NCBI GenBank assembly: GCA_934045075.1
Contig: OW203749.1
Coordinates: forward strand, 4,175,804 to 4,239,803
DNA from: Yponomeuta sedellus
Lineage: Eukaryota; Arthropoda; Insecta; Lepidoptera; Yponomeutidae
Length of the DNA stretch: 64,000 nt
Direction of reading: 5' to 3'
Part shown: piece after piece, positions 42,370 through 52,687 of the stretch
Layout of the letters: every line of letters begins with the position of its first letter
How positions within the stretch are numbered: the stretch's first letter is position 1
Notes under the pieces: model-generated
What the model saw: the letters and a program-made list of their open reading frames with translations, nothing else
Databases searched by the model: none
What the model was told of the DNA's origin: nothing
Translations under genes and position numbers: made by a program

Positions 42370-42847
42370 TAGGGGAGACTGGGTACAAAAGTAACGGCGG
42401 GTGGAAAGTAACAATTGCTCTCTAGATTTATCCAATGGGCGAAAACCTCTTCGCCGCCGTCAGCTGATAGCCGGAAGCGCCCCCCTCACTTGTATTTAGT
42501 CGCCGCGTGCGCCACGCGTTGTTACGTTGTGTGAGAGGTTGTTACGTGTTTTTTCAAACCAAAAGTAAGTTTTTCTATGTTTTCTTATTTAATGTTTACG
42601 TAGCCATAAAAGAATGGTAGTAATATAAATATTTGCAAATGCATTTTTGATTACATTAATTTTACATTATTTAAATTTGGTTTTATATACCACGTTCCGT
42701 TTTCAGGTTATATTTCACGTTTTACCAAAAATTAGGAAGGGTACAAAAGTAACACAGTCCTGTGGGTACTCAAGTAACATGTTACTTTTGTCCCCGTAAT
42801 GGTTTAACTACCTAAATATTTTTTATGTTTGTCTATACTCCAACAGA

Positions 42848-43009
42848 ATGCCGCGACAACGCATAAGAACTACTGCACGGGGAACTACTGAAACAGAAGT
42901 GTATAGAAAAGCGGCTAAAGAGCTTTTAAAAAATGGTGCAAAAATTAGAGACCTGACAAAAATAATGGATGGCTCGCTGGATTTTCTGTACCGGCAGAGG
43001 CCAATTTAA
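42848..43009 (+). pseudogene. Pogo-like transposase N-terminus (psq-type DNA-binding)
   Basis: The 53-codon frame starts MPRQRIRTTARGTTETEVYR and continues KAAKELLKNGAKIRDLTKIM. The basic start, then an E..Y..A..E....G..I..., is the usual pipsqueak-type helix-turn-helix start of pogo/Tigger and jerky-like transposases. The frame ends soon after at a stop in RQRPI. The DDE catalytic domain that should follow is absent. Confidence 0.75.
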
Positions 43010-43502
43010 TAGGAATATATTTACTGCTGCTGACTACGCGCCATCATCTGTACCTCACCGGCCATTGCAACTTAACAGTTAAATTACACCAAATAATCTG
43101 TTGACCAGTTCTGATGCAGCGTCCTACATTCAAGTTAATCCAGATTCTTCAGTTGGTGATCTTCCAACATCAATTGACAAGACTGATCCGCGTACAGATA
43201 GCATTGATGATCAACCACCGGCTGTTCAAAATTTATTGGAGTTGATCTCTGCTAAGATTGATTCTCTGTTAGCTGTTTCAGTTTTAGACCAAAGAACCAA
43301 ATCACTCGTGCCAGGATCTGTTGGACTTCAAAGAGCAAATTCTATTCAGCCGTTTATTTTTTTCATTCCAAAAGATCTCAGAACTTTACCACAAGCGATT
43401 CTGAGAACTGAAAATTTAAAGGTTAAAAGAAAAGAAAATAAAAACCGTAAGACTAATAGTGACGGTCACGCCCAAAAAAAATTATGTGTGAATGGACAAT
43501 GA
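42989..43502 (+). pseudogene. Pogo-like transposase C-terminal remnant
   Basis: In another frame just past the deletion point, FNRNIFTAADYAPSSVPHRP resembles the segment after the DDE domain (FT..D..PS.VT.RP) in these transposases. After a stop near 43082 the frame 43101-43502 continues: acidic, Ser/Pro-rich, ending with KVKRKENKNRKTNSDGHAQK. This fits the basic C-terminal tail. Confidence 0.6.
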
Positions 43503-44016
43503 TAAGACTTATGCGTACCATAACTACGAGCCTGAGTAGGAGAACAATACTTAATAGTCTGATTATAAACGAATGATTAACATAACAATTGATCTCTTTA
43601 CTTAAACTAAGAATAATTTCTATTGATTTGTTTTGTAATTTACTTTTTGGGCATTTTAAATGAAGATGTTTACTAGTGTTTTTAATTTGTATAAAACAAA
43701 GTCTTGAAATAAATATTTGTTGATATAGAAATAAAATATAATACTGTATTAATTACCAACCTCATTGTCTTGTTACTTGTGACCTACATCGTGTTACTTT
43801 CGACCTGCCTACGTGGTCGAACGTAACAATGGACAATTTTTTTTTAAGTCTCTGTTATTTATAGAAAACGCACCATATCGAAATTAATCGAGCTACTGGT
43901 GTAAAGAATATAAACTGAATTTATATATGGTTATATTAATTTATTGTGAATATTAAAACCTACCCAGAAATCAAGGTAAAACTGCAAAGTGTTACTTTTG
44001 TACCCGGTCTCCCCTA

Positions 44017-44334
44017 CGTACAATGTAGTACCTACCTATATTATACCGTTCGTCTGTTATTACTTATTATACGTAGAGTCTGTTAGCTTGTAGAATATAC
44101 CTCGGCTACTATCGGGTAGAATCGGATATATCCGTGTAATAGAAATGTCGGAACTAATATGACACTTATTTTCGAGGTAATTAAATTAATTATTATTTTC
44201 AGTTTTATACAGAGCAGGAAGTAGTACTACACACTCGTGTGCTTTGGGCGAAAACTGAAGCCTACTCTAGAGCCCGAGGTATATTCTAAAGGCTAACAGA
44301 CTGTATACGACGGTTAGTTATTTTTTGCTCTATA
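44017..44334. other. No recognised gene; short inverted repeat
   Basis: GTCTGTTAGC / GGCTAACAGACTGTATACG (about 44088 and 44290) and TAGAATATACCTCGG / CCGAGGTATATTCTA are inverted, so a short fold-back element spans about 44083-44310. Confidence 0.55.
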
Positions 44335-44560
44335 ACGGGCATCCTCCGGAGGACACGGGGGAGGGAGGTGGTGGATGCTCATGCAGAACAGCACGGACCC
44401 GGCCGTGCTGCCAATGTGGGACTCACAAGAAGTGCGCCTACCCACCAAACACCACCTTGGGGCTGATTTTTGATCCTAAGGACCCCTAAACCTACATCGG
44501 GAGCGACCCTCCTCGAGGCCGCGGAGGGCGCACAGCGGTGCTCCCTAGAGGAGCGTCCGC
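44335..44560 (-). mobile_element. Family C retroposon
   Basis: It is the inverse of 38141-38363: GGGCATCCTCCGGAGGACAC, CCCGGCCGTGCTGCCAATGT, TCCTCGAGGCCGCGGAGGGC. The T-run on its left is short. It extends past the 5' end of the other copies (GCGCACAGCGGTGCTCCC). Confidence 0.85.
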
Positions 44561-44639
44561 TTAGAAAAGTTAGCTACAAACTGCTAGGAGAGAGCAGCGT
44601 CCCCACTAGCGGGGACCCTGGCGAGGGCGGGGGCTACGT

Positions 44640-44845
44640 CTGACTGGGACCGAGCCGAGCCGTATCATGTACCAGACCGTATAATGTATGTATACGACTG
44701 CTATACGTAAGTATAGCAGTCATATACATATAGTATAGTATGCCATATAGTAGTATTATAGTATGCCATATGAAACACTACTTGCGCGATGCAGGACTAT
44801 AAAAGTTTATAGTCCGCGCGCAGATTTGACATGTGACATGACTTC
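44640..44845. repeat. Tandem ATAGTATG-type words and a shared block
   Basis: 44690-44765 has repeated GTATAGCAGT and CATATAGTA words in direct and inverse form. 44764-44835 (CATATGAAACACTACTTGCG, CGATGCAGGA, GCGCGCAGATTTGACATGT) is related to 49630-49700. Confidence 0.5.
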
Positions 44846-45040
44846 CCTAATGAGCGCCATAGCGCAAGGTTGTGCCATCATTGGGGGGGTAATGCCCCCT
44901 GAGGGATCGCAGTTTGGTGGAATTGTACTACAGGGGGCGCTGCTGCCCACCCCCCCGGTTTGTGTCCCTTAGTCGCCTTTTACGACACCGGCGGGAAGAA
45001 TTTGGATTGGTGCTATTCTCTAGGCCGACACCACACAGCA
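44846..45040 (-). mobile_element. SINE family B, tail truncated
   Basis: It is the inverse of family B: CCTAATGAGCGCCATAGCGC, GTACTACAGGGGGCGCTGC, CCTTTTACGACACC, to GGCCGACACCACACAGCA. The open frames in this stretch are by-products. Confidence 0.85.
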
Positions 45041-45429
45041 AATATGGTCACCACTGGTCCTACTGGTTCCAAAAACGGCCATACCCTCCTAGTACGGCCC
45101 TGGACAGTCCTGCGTTAGTTATAAATACCCGTACTAAACTACTAACCCATGCGGGCAAGTGTACTGCCAGTGCCAAGGTTGAGCGAAACCTTACGCGTCC
45201 CGTGGCACTGACCAGTGGTTCTCAATGTCATGATTTCATCGTCCTACAGCGACATTGGTACAGAAATTGTCCATGTACGATACGATGGTATACGACACGA
45301 TACCATAGTATACGATACGATAAATGATCTAGATTTTAAATGGGATTAGTGCATTAAAAAGAATATAATTAAAAGATTTTTAATATTCGACATCTAATAA
45401 TATTTAATATTAACGTCTATAATAACTTA
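45041..45429. other. No recognised gene
   Basis: It contains short ATACGATACGA-type repeats (45275-45325). At 45340-45366 a GATTAGTGCATTAAAAAGAA piece may be a D tail remnant. Confidence 0.4.
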
Positions 45430-45742
45430 AATATTTATAATAATAATAATTTGATAAAAATGGACCTAAACTTAAAACATATAATTTAAATAAAATATTT
45501 GAGCCAGATCGCTTTCGGGCGGCAGAGTACCAAGAAGGCTGCCGGCATTGCCTCGCTGTATGGCTAGGCTTATCCTTTGGCCTAAGTAAGCACCAGCCCT
45601 CGGGTCTCCCGAAGCGAAAGCGAGATTTTTAATCCATTGGTTAGTTAGCGCCCCAAAGCGCCTTGACACATGTTTGAAAATGCATCGGAGGTAACTCTAA
45701 TAACATGTATAACTTTCGCAAGTACAAATGATGGTCGCAACG
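45430..45742 (-). pseudogene. LINE C-terminal remnant with (ATT)n tail
   Basis: On the minus strand it encodes RRFGALTNQWIKNLAFASGD and LGQRISLAIQRGNAGSLLGT, then stop and an AT-rich tail with ATTATTATTA. It is a relative of 23390-23562. Confidence 0.65.
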
Positions 45743-46080
45743 AGACTCATTTGCACTGTCACATAAAACGTCGCAATGAAAGCGGTTAAAAAACTTTCTT
45801 TTTCTGTTAAACTTAGGGCTGGCGGATGTGTGTAATGGAAGAAGAGTTACAGAATTCGCTAGCCAGAAAGATAGAAGGGGTAAGATGAACGAAAACCGAT
45901 TTTAATGGTAAAATGCGTAGAGAAGAGAATATTTTATTTCAAGCGTATCTAATGAACTGACATGGAAAATCTACTGTAACTAAGTCCTACTTGAACTTCC
46001 ACAAACTTTATTGTTTTGTTCCGTTTTTCTGTTTACCCGACTGCGACAGGAGTTATTTTCTTTAAGTATCATGAAGACGG
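45743..46080. other. No recognised gene
   Basis: No feature can be supported here. Confidence 0.35.
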
Positions 46081-46081
46081 T

Positions 46082-46620
46082 AGCGGTGGTAGCTCAGTGG
46101 GTAGAAGAAAAGACTCGCAGGCGGACCAAGCGGCAATGGACTCAGGTTCGATCCCCAGTGAGGGCATGTACCAATGACTTTGTTTAATTTCAAAGTTACG
46201 TACATTAGTCGCAATACCACGCGTTAACCGTGAAGGAAAACATTGTGAGGAAACCCGCGTCTTGGTTGGCTCCGCAAGTATTGACTAGTCTTTCCTGTGG
46301 GTTAGGCCGAATACGCTGTCTGGATGGTAAAGGTGCTGAGCAAGCTTAGACCATCTTTAGATGGTCCATGTTTTAACATGGAAGCAAAAACTGCTCACAG
46401 ACTGTGCAACTTTAGTGTACAGGGTTGAAATAAGTTATGTTGTTTTTGTACTAACATAGGTTAAATTATATTAACAAAGTAATGGGTGTTTACGCCTGAA
46501 ATAAATTAAATTAAAATAAATAAAACCATGTCCCAGGCACTACAGCATCCAAGCGGTCCCTTCACCCATCTAGTGTGAGTGAAGATGCCACTGGACGCTG
46601 CATAAATCATCTCATGAAGA
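46082..46620 (+). mobile_element. SINE family F, full head, interrupted tail
   Basis: It has A box GGTGGTAGCTCAGTGGGTAG and B box GGTTCGATCCCCAGTG, then CATGTACCAATGACTTTG and TCTTTCCTGTGGGTTAGGCC. About 150 bp of unrelated AT-rich sequence (46375-46525) lies between GACCATCTTTAGATGGTC and AAAACCATGTCCCAGGCA. The end is CCACTGGACGCTGCATAAA. Confidence 0.82.
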
Positions 46621-46748
46621 CACCGAAACAGTGCTCTCTACCTAACCCAAAAAAAAATATGAAACAGTGCTAAACCGCCAATTGTATAACATTACTTAGA
46701 TATAAGAAATCATGGTTGAAATATTTTTTCTGGTTGTGCAATAAAGTG

Positions 46749-46957
46749 TTCGACTACCTCTGTAGCGTAGCGGTAGCGCGTCTGACTACCATGCACGCGA
46801 TCCCGGGTTCGAATCCCGGCTGGGGGAAAAAAACCCCAGGTCTTGGATGTTTACATGTTTGTGATGTCGTTGTTTCTGGTTCCCACGATACAGGGTATCC
46901 TAGTCTGGAGCCAGAAGCAATGTATGTGCTTGTATGTAAATGTTATGTTATGTTCTC
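46749..46957 (+). mobile_element. SINE family E inserted in a LINE tail
   Basis: It has GGTAGCGCGTCTGACTACCA, B box GGTTCGAATCCCGGC, and TATGTTATGTTC at the end. On the left, TGGTTGTGCAATAAAGTGTT and on the right TCAATCTATCTA form one LINE tail with TGTTC repeated. Confidence 0.82.
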
Positions 46958-47144
46958 AATCTATCTAAGACGACTGGCTCGTCTGGCAGCAGGCATTAAT
47001 AAAATGACAGACTATAAGTCTTTATTATCGAAGTTTGAGAACCAGCTTCACAACTGGATTACTGTTTACATGCAGGTGTGTTGGGAGCTCGTGGACTAGA
47101 ACGAGCCTCATTGCCTTTTAAACTTTTTAAATGGATATTTACTT

Positions 47145-47440
47145 CATCGACCGCGGTAGCCCAGTAGGTGGACACAGTAGACTCGGAAGCGAGAGCCCCA
47201 GGTTCTATCCCCAGTGCGGGTATGCACCAATGGCTTTGTTTTTTAAGTTACGTACATTTGTAAAGTTATAGAAGCGATACCACTCGCCAACTGTGAAGGA
47301 AAACATTGCGAGGAAACCTGAGGGTTTGAGGTGTTCAAATACCTCAGCGTTTGAATTTGTCAATCCGCGGTGGGCACGCCTGGTAATTAAGCCCAAACTC
47401 TCTCTCTGAGAGAAGGCCTGTGACGTACAGTCGAACGTTA
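47145..47440 (+). mobile_element. SINE family F, variant tail
   Basis: It has a tRNA-like head (GCGGTAGCCCAGTAGGTGGA, GGTTCTATCCCCAG), then the common F region and the alternative end AATCCGCGGTGGGCACGCCT, TCTCTCTCTGAGAGAAGGCC. Confidence 0.8.
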
Positions 47441-47754
47441 GGCTACATAAAAAATACTGATTAATTCAAAACTTACAGTCGATTATGTAGGTACTTTGCC
47501 TACCGGCCGGCCGTTTCAAACGTGTTGCAATGCTAAATGCTATAAGGCAAAGGGCCAAGGTTTCAACTTGACCTCTTAAAGCCTGCCACACACCGGCGCG
47601 GTCGCGACTCAACAAAACACTGAAATGAGAAACTCAAACTTATTTTTTTTTAAGTATTATATTTATTTATTTAATATACGCAACTAATGCTACTGTTTAG
47701 CATTAGGAAATGCAACTCTTACCTAAAATAATGTGAAGGATCAACCTCAAAATT
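47441..47754. other. No recognised gene
   Basis: This stretch contains CCTACCGGCCGGCCGTTTC and a T-rich tract near 47645. No support for any feature. Confidence 0.35.
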
Positions 47755-47806
47755 TGTCCCCACTGGTGGGGCACGGGTATCTTCCTGCATCGCAGGAAGG
47801 TTAGGT
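47755..47806 (-). mobile_element. SINE family A fragment
   Basis: It has GTCCCCACTGGTGGGGCACG, CTGCATCGCAGGAAGGTTAG. Confidence 0.75.
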
Positions 47807-47834
47807 TATCTGTCATGTAATCGCATTCGATACC

Positions 47835-48008
47835 ATTTTTAAAAACCTATTTAGAGGCTTAAAATTCCACCCATGCCGGGATTCAAACCCGCGACCTCTG
47901 GCTATCCGTGCCAGCGCTCTTTCCAACTGAGCTAGTGGGCGACTCACCAGCATCAGTGAAATTTCGAACTTCTTTACAATATTCTCTGTATTACGTACAG
48001 GCAGCTAT
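47835..48008 (-). mobile_element. Family D copy, tail-less
   Basis: It begins exactly at AAAAACCTATTTAGAGGC, with an inverted tRNA-like core and leader to GTATTACGTACAGGCAGC. Next to it is a family A scrap (CCATGTCAGAGGCCTTATGG). Confidence 0.82.
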
Positions 48009-48426
48009 ACCATGTCAGAGGCCTTATGGGCGGCAAACAAACAGTTGATATCACTATTGACAATAACATTCCTTAGAAAGCATCACTAGAAACTAGTAAG
48101 GTCATCGTTTTTTTGGACAAAACGTGACTTGTATTTTCCGACAAGTAACATTATAACAGTATGAGCTGCAGAGAGAAGTCTTTATCACGATTATGGATCC
48201 TCTATGTTGCCTGTGATACTATTATCAGACGATCAAACTTGGACAGGCTGGACAGCGGATTTGACGTCTTTTTCGTAAACGACATCAAAAGCAATTAGCT
48301 TTACGCAAGCCTGAAGCCACTAGCCTTGCCTCTACAGCATTTAATAAACAAAATGTGCAATTGACTTTTGAAAATTACATATTATTAAAACTATTATTTA
48401 AAATTATTACAGCAAATTAATATTTC
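48009..48426. other. No recognised gene
   Basis: This is unique-looking DNA between two D copies. Confidence 0.35.
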
Positions 48427-48595
48427 AAAAACCTATTTAGAGGCTAAAAATTCCACCCATGCCGGGACTCGAACCCGCGACCTCTGGCTATCCGTGCCAG
48501 CGCTCTATCCAACTGAGCTAATGGGCGACTCACCGGCATCAGTGAAATTTTGAACCTCTACACTATTCTCTGTATTACGTACAGGCAGCGAATAA
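48427..48595 (-). mobile_element. Family D copy, tail-less
   Basis: It begins at the same base as the previous copy (AAAAACCTATTTAGAGGC). It has intact B and A boxes and ends GTATTACGTACAGGCAGC. The repeated boundary shows that this terminus is a real end of the family. Confidence 0.83.
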
Positions 48596-49087
48596 ATTAA
48601 TATTTGTTATTTGTCGAGAAATATGGATTTTGTTTGATGAGTTCTATGACCAAGGTACAACATAGGTGGATCTAGGTACATCACCACTATACTATTGTAC
48701 CTTGATCAACATTCCAAACTTTTTTTAATTTATGTAAAACCTGTAAAAAGGATGATCTACGCTTGTGTATAAATTGATATTATGAACCACATTAGTTCGT
48801 CTAACAGCTAAAATTTGTTTAATCACAATAGCCGCTTTTGTTCAAAAAATCGTTGAATAAAAAAGTGAGCAAGGTACAACAGGTCCTTGGTTTCAACAGC
48901 AAGGTACAACCATCGGACCAAGCGAACACGAAATAGTATTAATTATCTTCGGCAGACAACTTTCCAGACGAACGGATATGGCATGGAGCGTACGGAATCC
49001 GCTGTCCGGCCCTTTCCAAGTTCGATCATCTGTTAGTACAATGAAGCTTCCCGCCAGGCAGATAGTGGGGTGGGGCCGGTTGATGAC
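48596..49087. other. Uncharacterised stretch with AAGGTACAAC words
   Basis: AAGGTACAAC occurs near 48653, 48869 and 48901. On the minus strand CLAGSFIVLTDDRTWKGPDS is open (about 48960-49075) and could be an old transposon protein, but I do not recognise it. Confidence 0.35.
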
Positions 49088-49310
49088 TTTTTTTTGCCCT
49101 ATAAAGGGCACCCTCCGGAGGACACGGGGGTGGTGAATACTCAAACAAAACAGCACGGACCCGGCCGTGCTGCCAATGTGGGACTCAAAAGAAGTGCGCC
49201 TACCCACTAAACACCACCTTGGGGCTGGTTTTAGTCCTAAGAACCCCTAAACCCACATCGGGAGCGACCCCCCTCGAGGCCGAGGAGGGCGCACAGATAT
49301 ATATTACTTT
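49088..49310 (-). mobile_element. Family C retroposon
   Basis: T-run, then GCCCTATAAAGGGCACCCTC, AAACACCACCTTGGGGCTGG, CCCCCCTCGAGGCCGAGGAG. It is directly followed by SINE B in the opposite orientation. Confidence 0.87.
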
Positions 49311-49318
49311 ATGGCGCA

Positions 49319-49580
49319 CTGCTGTGTGGTGTCGGCCTAGAGAATAGCACCAACCCAAATTCTTTCCGCGGGTGCGCGGCTAAGGGACACAAACCGGGGA
49401 GTGGGCAGCAGCGCCCCCTGCAGTACAATTACACCAAACTGCGATCCCCAACCCGCATGCCCAGCGTGGGGATTGTGGGCATTACCCCGCAATGATGGCA
49501 CAACCTTACAACCTTGCGCTATGGCGCTCACTAGGGGAGGGCTATGTCCAGCAGTAGACTAATATAGCCTGAAGAAGAAG
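49319..49580 (+). mobile_element. SINE family B, full length
   Basis: CTGCTGTGTGGTGTCGGCC to GCCTGAAGAAGAAG. A 7-bp deletion removes part of GTCGTAAAAGGCG. CAACCTTA is duplicated near 49500. Confidence 0.87.
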
Positions 49581-50442
49581 ATGGCGCACAGGACAGGTTG
49601 ATGGCAGACGGAAATTATATTTATAGTATGACATGTGAAACTGTTCTTACGCGATGCAGGAATGCCAGAGTATGTGTTGCGCGCGCAAAGTTGACATGTG
49701 CTCGCCAGTTGTCACATAAATCTTTATGAAACAGGGCCCTGCGTGTGCGCCGCTGCGCGCTTGTGTGTGACAGTCTTACGGCTCTGCTATTAGATTAGGG
49801 GGCCCCGCTAGGAGGGAGGCAGACTTAAATACATAAGACAAATGTTTACGTGGTGATGGTAGCACTCAAATGACACAAAATATTCAACGTACCTAATTTT
49901 TTTTTTTCATTCCTCATACTCGGAAAGTAGTGTTGTTTTGATCTGATTATTGGATGGAAAATGCTGCTTTCCTCCGTAGTAGGGAGGGAAAAACTCATAC
50001 AAATTACTTCCCACCTAAGGGCGGGAAGAAACTTTAAAAATAGAACTACTGTCAGTTGTGAAGAGTTTTTGTAATATTTTTTTATTTATTTAATAACTTT
50101 TGTAATAGGCTTAAAAAAAACGATTTAAAAAAGTGCTGCGGCCATGTGAGTTTCTAAACAGCCAGTTTAAATTTTGCGCAAACGTTTTTGAGCGGAATAG
50201 TTCCATATTTAAAAAGTCGACTTAAGTTGGCGGGTACTAATCTGTTACAGTATCTGGGACGGAATTTAAAAAAATACGTAATAATCTTTTAGGCTAAGAT
50301 TTGAATATAAAAAATTAGTTTTTATTTTCCTCATATTTGAAATGAAAAGCAGAGTGTTTAACACGGGTAAAAGAATCAATTCCCCTCGTCAAGCAATCTA
50401 CTATTATGTATCCTAAGATACATAAAAAAATTACCGTGTAGC
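49581..50442. other. Region with one shared block, otherwise unassigned
   Basis: 49630-49740 resembles 44764-44835 (ACATGTGAAACTG, GCGATGCAGGAATG, AGTTGACATGTG) and ends AACAGGGCCCT, so it may be part of another MITE. The rest is AT-rich without gene signs. Confidence 0.4.
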
Positions 50443-50600
50443 TATACGTCCCGCTGCAGGGCACAGGCCTTCTCTCAGAAAGAGAATATGGGCTTAATTA
50501 CCACGCGTGGCGGGCACGCTACTTCGAGCGCTGAGGTAGTTAGACACCTCAGACACTCAGGTTTCCCCGCGACGTTTTCCTACATTTAACGTGAATAAAG
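50443..50600 (-). mobile_element. SINE family F variant-tail fragment
   Basis: CTGCAGGGCACAGGCCTTCT, ATGGGCTTAATTACCACGCG, CGAGCGCTGAGGTAG match the inverse of 47145-47440. Confidence 0.72.
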
Positions 50601-50602
50601 AA

Positions 50603-50973
50603 TCGATATCGACCCTTGTGTGTCCCCACTGCTGGGGCACAGGTCACTTCCTGCATCGCAGGGAGGTTAGTCCGTAGTCCACCACGGGGGCCAAGTCCGG
50701 GTTGGTGGATGATTGTAAGACAGTGTCCGGCCTTGGCTTAATGACTGCCATTACATGACAGCCGGCACCAACGTGCCTTGCGAAGCACGGAACCTCTAGA
50801 AAAAAATGCACTAGCGGGGCTGAACGTGCCTTTGCCAAGTACGTAAGCGCTCGGAAAAAAATACACTTGTGGTAGTCACGGGATGGTCACCGATCGTGCA
50901 TCTGACCGCGCCTGTTGTTGCTTAACCCAAGTGATTGGTTCCAATCACTCGGTTCCACGAAGCCACGAGCGTT
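50603..50973 (-). mobile_element. SINE family A with an internal duplication
   Basis: It runs from ATATCGACCCTTGTGTGTCC to GCCACGAGCG. The segment around ACGTGCCTTGCGAAGCACGG..AAAAAATGCACTAG is followed by a second diverged version of itself. Confidence 0.82.
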
Positions 50974-51326
50974 TTTCTTTTACTTTTCTGCAATTCCTAA
51001 TAGTATAACTCGTGACAGTCACACACAATCTTTCAAGCACTAAATTGACCTTTGAAATTCATATCGATAACATTTCTGAGTCATCTAGGAACGTGAGATA
51101 CCCAGTGCAAATTCTGGTTTTTAGTATACCGTACAAAGAGTATGAAAACCGTAGGTAACCAGTAACAACGTTTCGGAAACAGTCATGTGAATTCTTTGTT
51201 TATTATTGCGCGCTGATAAAAATACCCTGTTGTCACACGAACTCTAATATTATCTGAATATGTGGAACGCTTATTGCCTCACATTCGGGAGGACGTGGGT
51301 TTGATTCCGGGATATATTTAATTTCG

Positions 51327-51424
51327 AAGCGCTCGTGGCCTAATGGAACCGGGCGATTGTAATCAATCACTACGGTTAAGCAACAACAGGCGCGGTTAGT
51401 AGCTGGATGGGTGATCATCCCGTG
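51327..51424 (+). mobile_element. SINE family A head, most 5S-like copy
   Basis: GAAGCGCTCGTGGCCTAATG, then GTTAAGCAACAACAGGCGCG, GTTAGTAGCTGGATGGGTGA. The GTTAG spacing matches 5S rRNA better than other copies. It is cut off after CCCGTGACTTAC. Confidence 0.85.
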
Positions 51425-51468
51425 ACTTACAATTCATAGTTTACTAGAAGCGCTCGTGGCTTAGGAGA

Positions 51469-51797
51469 AGCGCTCGTGGCCTAGGCGAATCGAGTGATTG
51501 GAACCAATCACTTGGTTAAGCAACAACAGGGGTGGTCACGTACGGGATGGGTGAGCGTCCCGTGACTACCGATATTGGCATTTTTTCCGAGCACTTCCGT
51601 GCTTCGGAGGGCACGTTAAGCCGTTGGTGCCGGCTGTCATTTAAGGGCAGTCGTTAAGTAACGGATAAATTCTGAAGATGAACAATCTTGGATCAATCGC
51701 GGACTTGCCCCCCGTGGTGGAGTGTGGCCTATATCTTGCTCAGGGCAAAGACCCATGCCCCTTGATGGGGCATAATGGGACGTAATGGGTTGATGAC
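51469..51797 (+). mobile_element. SINE family A, rearranged
   Basis: It has a normal head and 5S-like core. The middle is replaced from about 51659, and the end is of the other subfamily (CCCCTTGATGGGGCATAATG, GGGTTGATGACC). A short second head (AGAAGCGCTCGTGGCTTAG) precedes it. Confidence 0.8.
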
Positions 51798-51879
51798 CTT
51801 ATTTATATTGTGTTTTAAGATTTCATGTTGTAATGCGGTAAACAAATATGTGTGTTTCTGTTGCAACAATAAAATGGTT

Positions 51880-52045
51880 CATCAGCATGTTAATTTTTAT
51901 TTTTTATTGGCTGGCCATGTCTGCCGTATGAACAATAAATGCATTCTTGCCGGGATGGTAGCTAGGGTCAAGGAGAGATGGAAAAGACGCCTTTGTCCAG
52001 CAGTGGGACTCAAAAGAGGCCACATTTTTTTTAACAGGGTATAGG
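51880..52045 (+). pseudogene. Possible LINE protein remnant
   Basis: The frame reads LAGHVCRMNNKCILAGMV then KERWKRRLCPAVGLKRGH. The AGHV.RM..N pattern is usual near the C-terminus of insect LINE proteins. It is a weak call. Confidence 0.4.
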
Positions 52046-52250
52046 AAACTGGCGGTTAGACTATCAACGGCTTAAACCAAAAAACGAGATCCGCGCGCTC
52101 TGCTATCAATGTGTACCAAGTAAGAGCTAGAGATAATCATATCTCTTAGTCTTATGCAACAGTTAGCACCATCCCACCAGGGACTGACCTAGTTACTTAT
52201 GGCTTCCAAGCCCGCTTTTTACAAAACTACGTAGTTAATAAACTACGTTG

Positions 52251-52687
52251 TTTAGGCTGTTCGCATCCTGAGACGCAGGCGACGCAGCACCGCGCAACGC
52301 AGGGCAGCGCAGATTTTGTAAAGCATCGAACGTCACTGAGCTACGTACGCTCCAGCGCAGGCACGTGCGACGCAGACTACATTGTGTCTGCTCTGCGTCT
52401 CGTTGCAGTGATGGCACAGATTTCTGCGCGACGCGTGCACGTCGAGGCGTGTTTACTAACAATTTTGTTGCAATGACAGAACATTTAATTGAATAAGTTC
52501 GCTGTGAACCTTGTTCTATGATACAAATGATCCAGACTATTCAAAAAAGACATTGAAACAGTTATTATGGTGAGAATTGCCAAGGAATGGAGCGAGTAGT
52601 TTCGTCGCAGCATGCGCTGGGGGCCTATGTCTGCCTCAACTGAACTGTGCTGCGTCACCTGCGTCTCAGCATGCGCCCAGCCTTAAT
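52251..52687. mobile_element. MITE with about 36-bp inverted ends
   Basis: AGGCTGTTCGCATCCTGAGA at the left and its near-inverse CTCAGCATGCGCCCAGCC at the right. The symmetry continues over CGCAGGCGACGCAGCA. The GC-rich left half repeats CGACGCAG-like words. The minus-strand frame here is a by-product. Confidence 0.78.

Larger units (their letters stand above)
42372..44014 (+). mobile_element. Pogo/Tigger-like DNA transposon, internally deleted
   Basis: The 24-bp inverted ends begin GGGGAGACTGGGTACAAAAG and differ at one position. TA flanks both sides (42370-42371, 44015-44016), as expected for the Tc1/mariner superfamily. Subterminal GTTAC/GTAAC words are frequent (for example AAGTAACATGTTACTTTTGT near 42770) and may be transposase binding sites. 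The transposase keeps only its N- and C-terminal parts, so the element is non-autonomous. Confidence 0.88.

Noticed and set aside
44763..45327. Overlapping proteins of 69 and 137 residues
   Set aside because: They lie on inverted SINE B sequence. Similar translations arise at every SINE B copy.
48893..49207. Host gene exon with CLAGSFIVLTDDRTWKGPDS
   Set aside because: The open frame includes part of a family C retroposon and I could not find splice borders or a known family. Left as unassigned.
52235..52462. A 75-residue Arg/Cys-rich protein on the minus strand
   Set aside because: Explained by the repeated ACGCAG words of a MITE.
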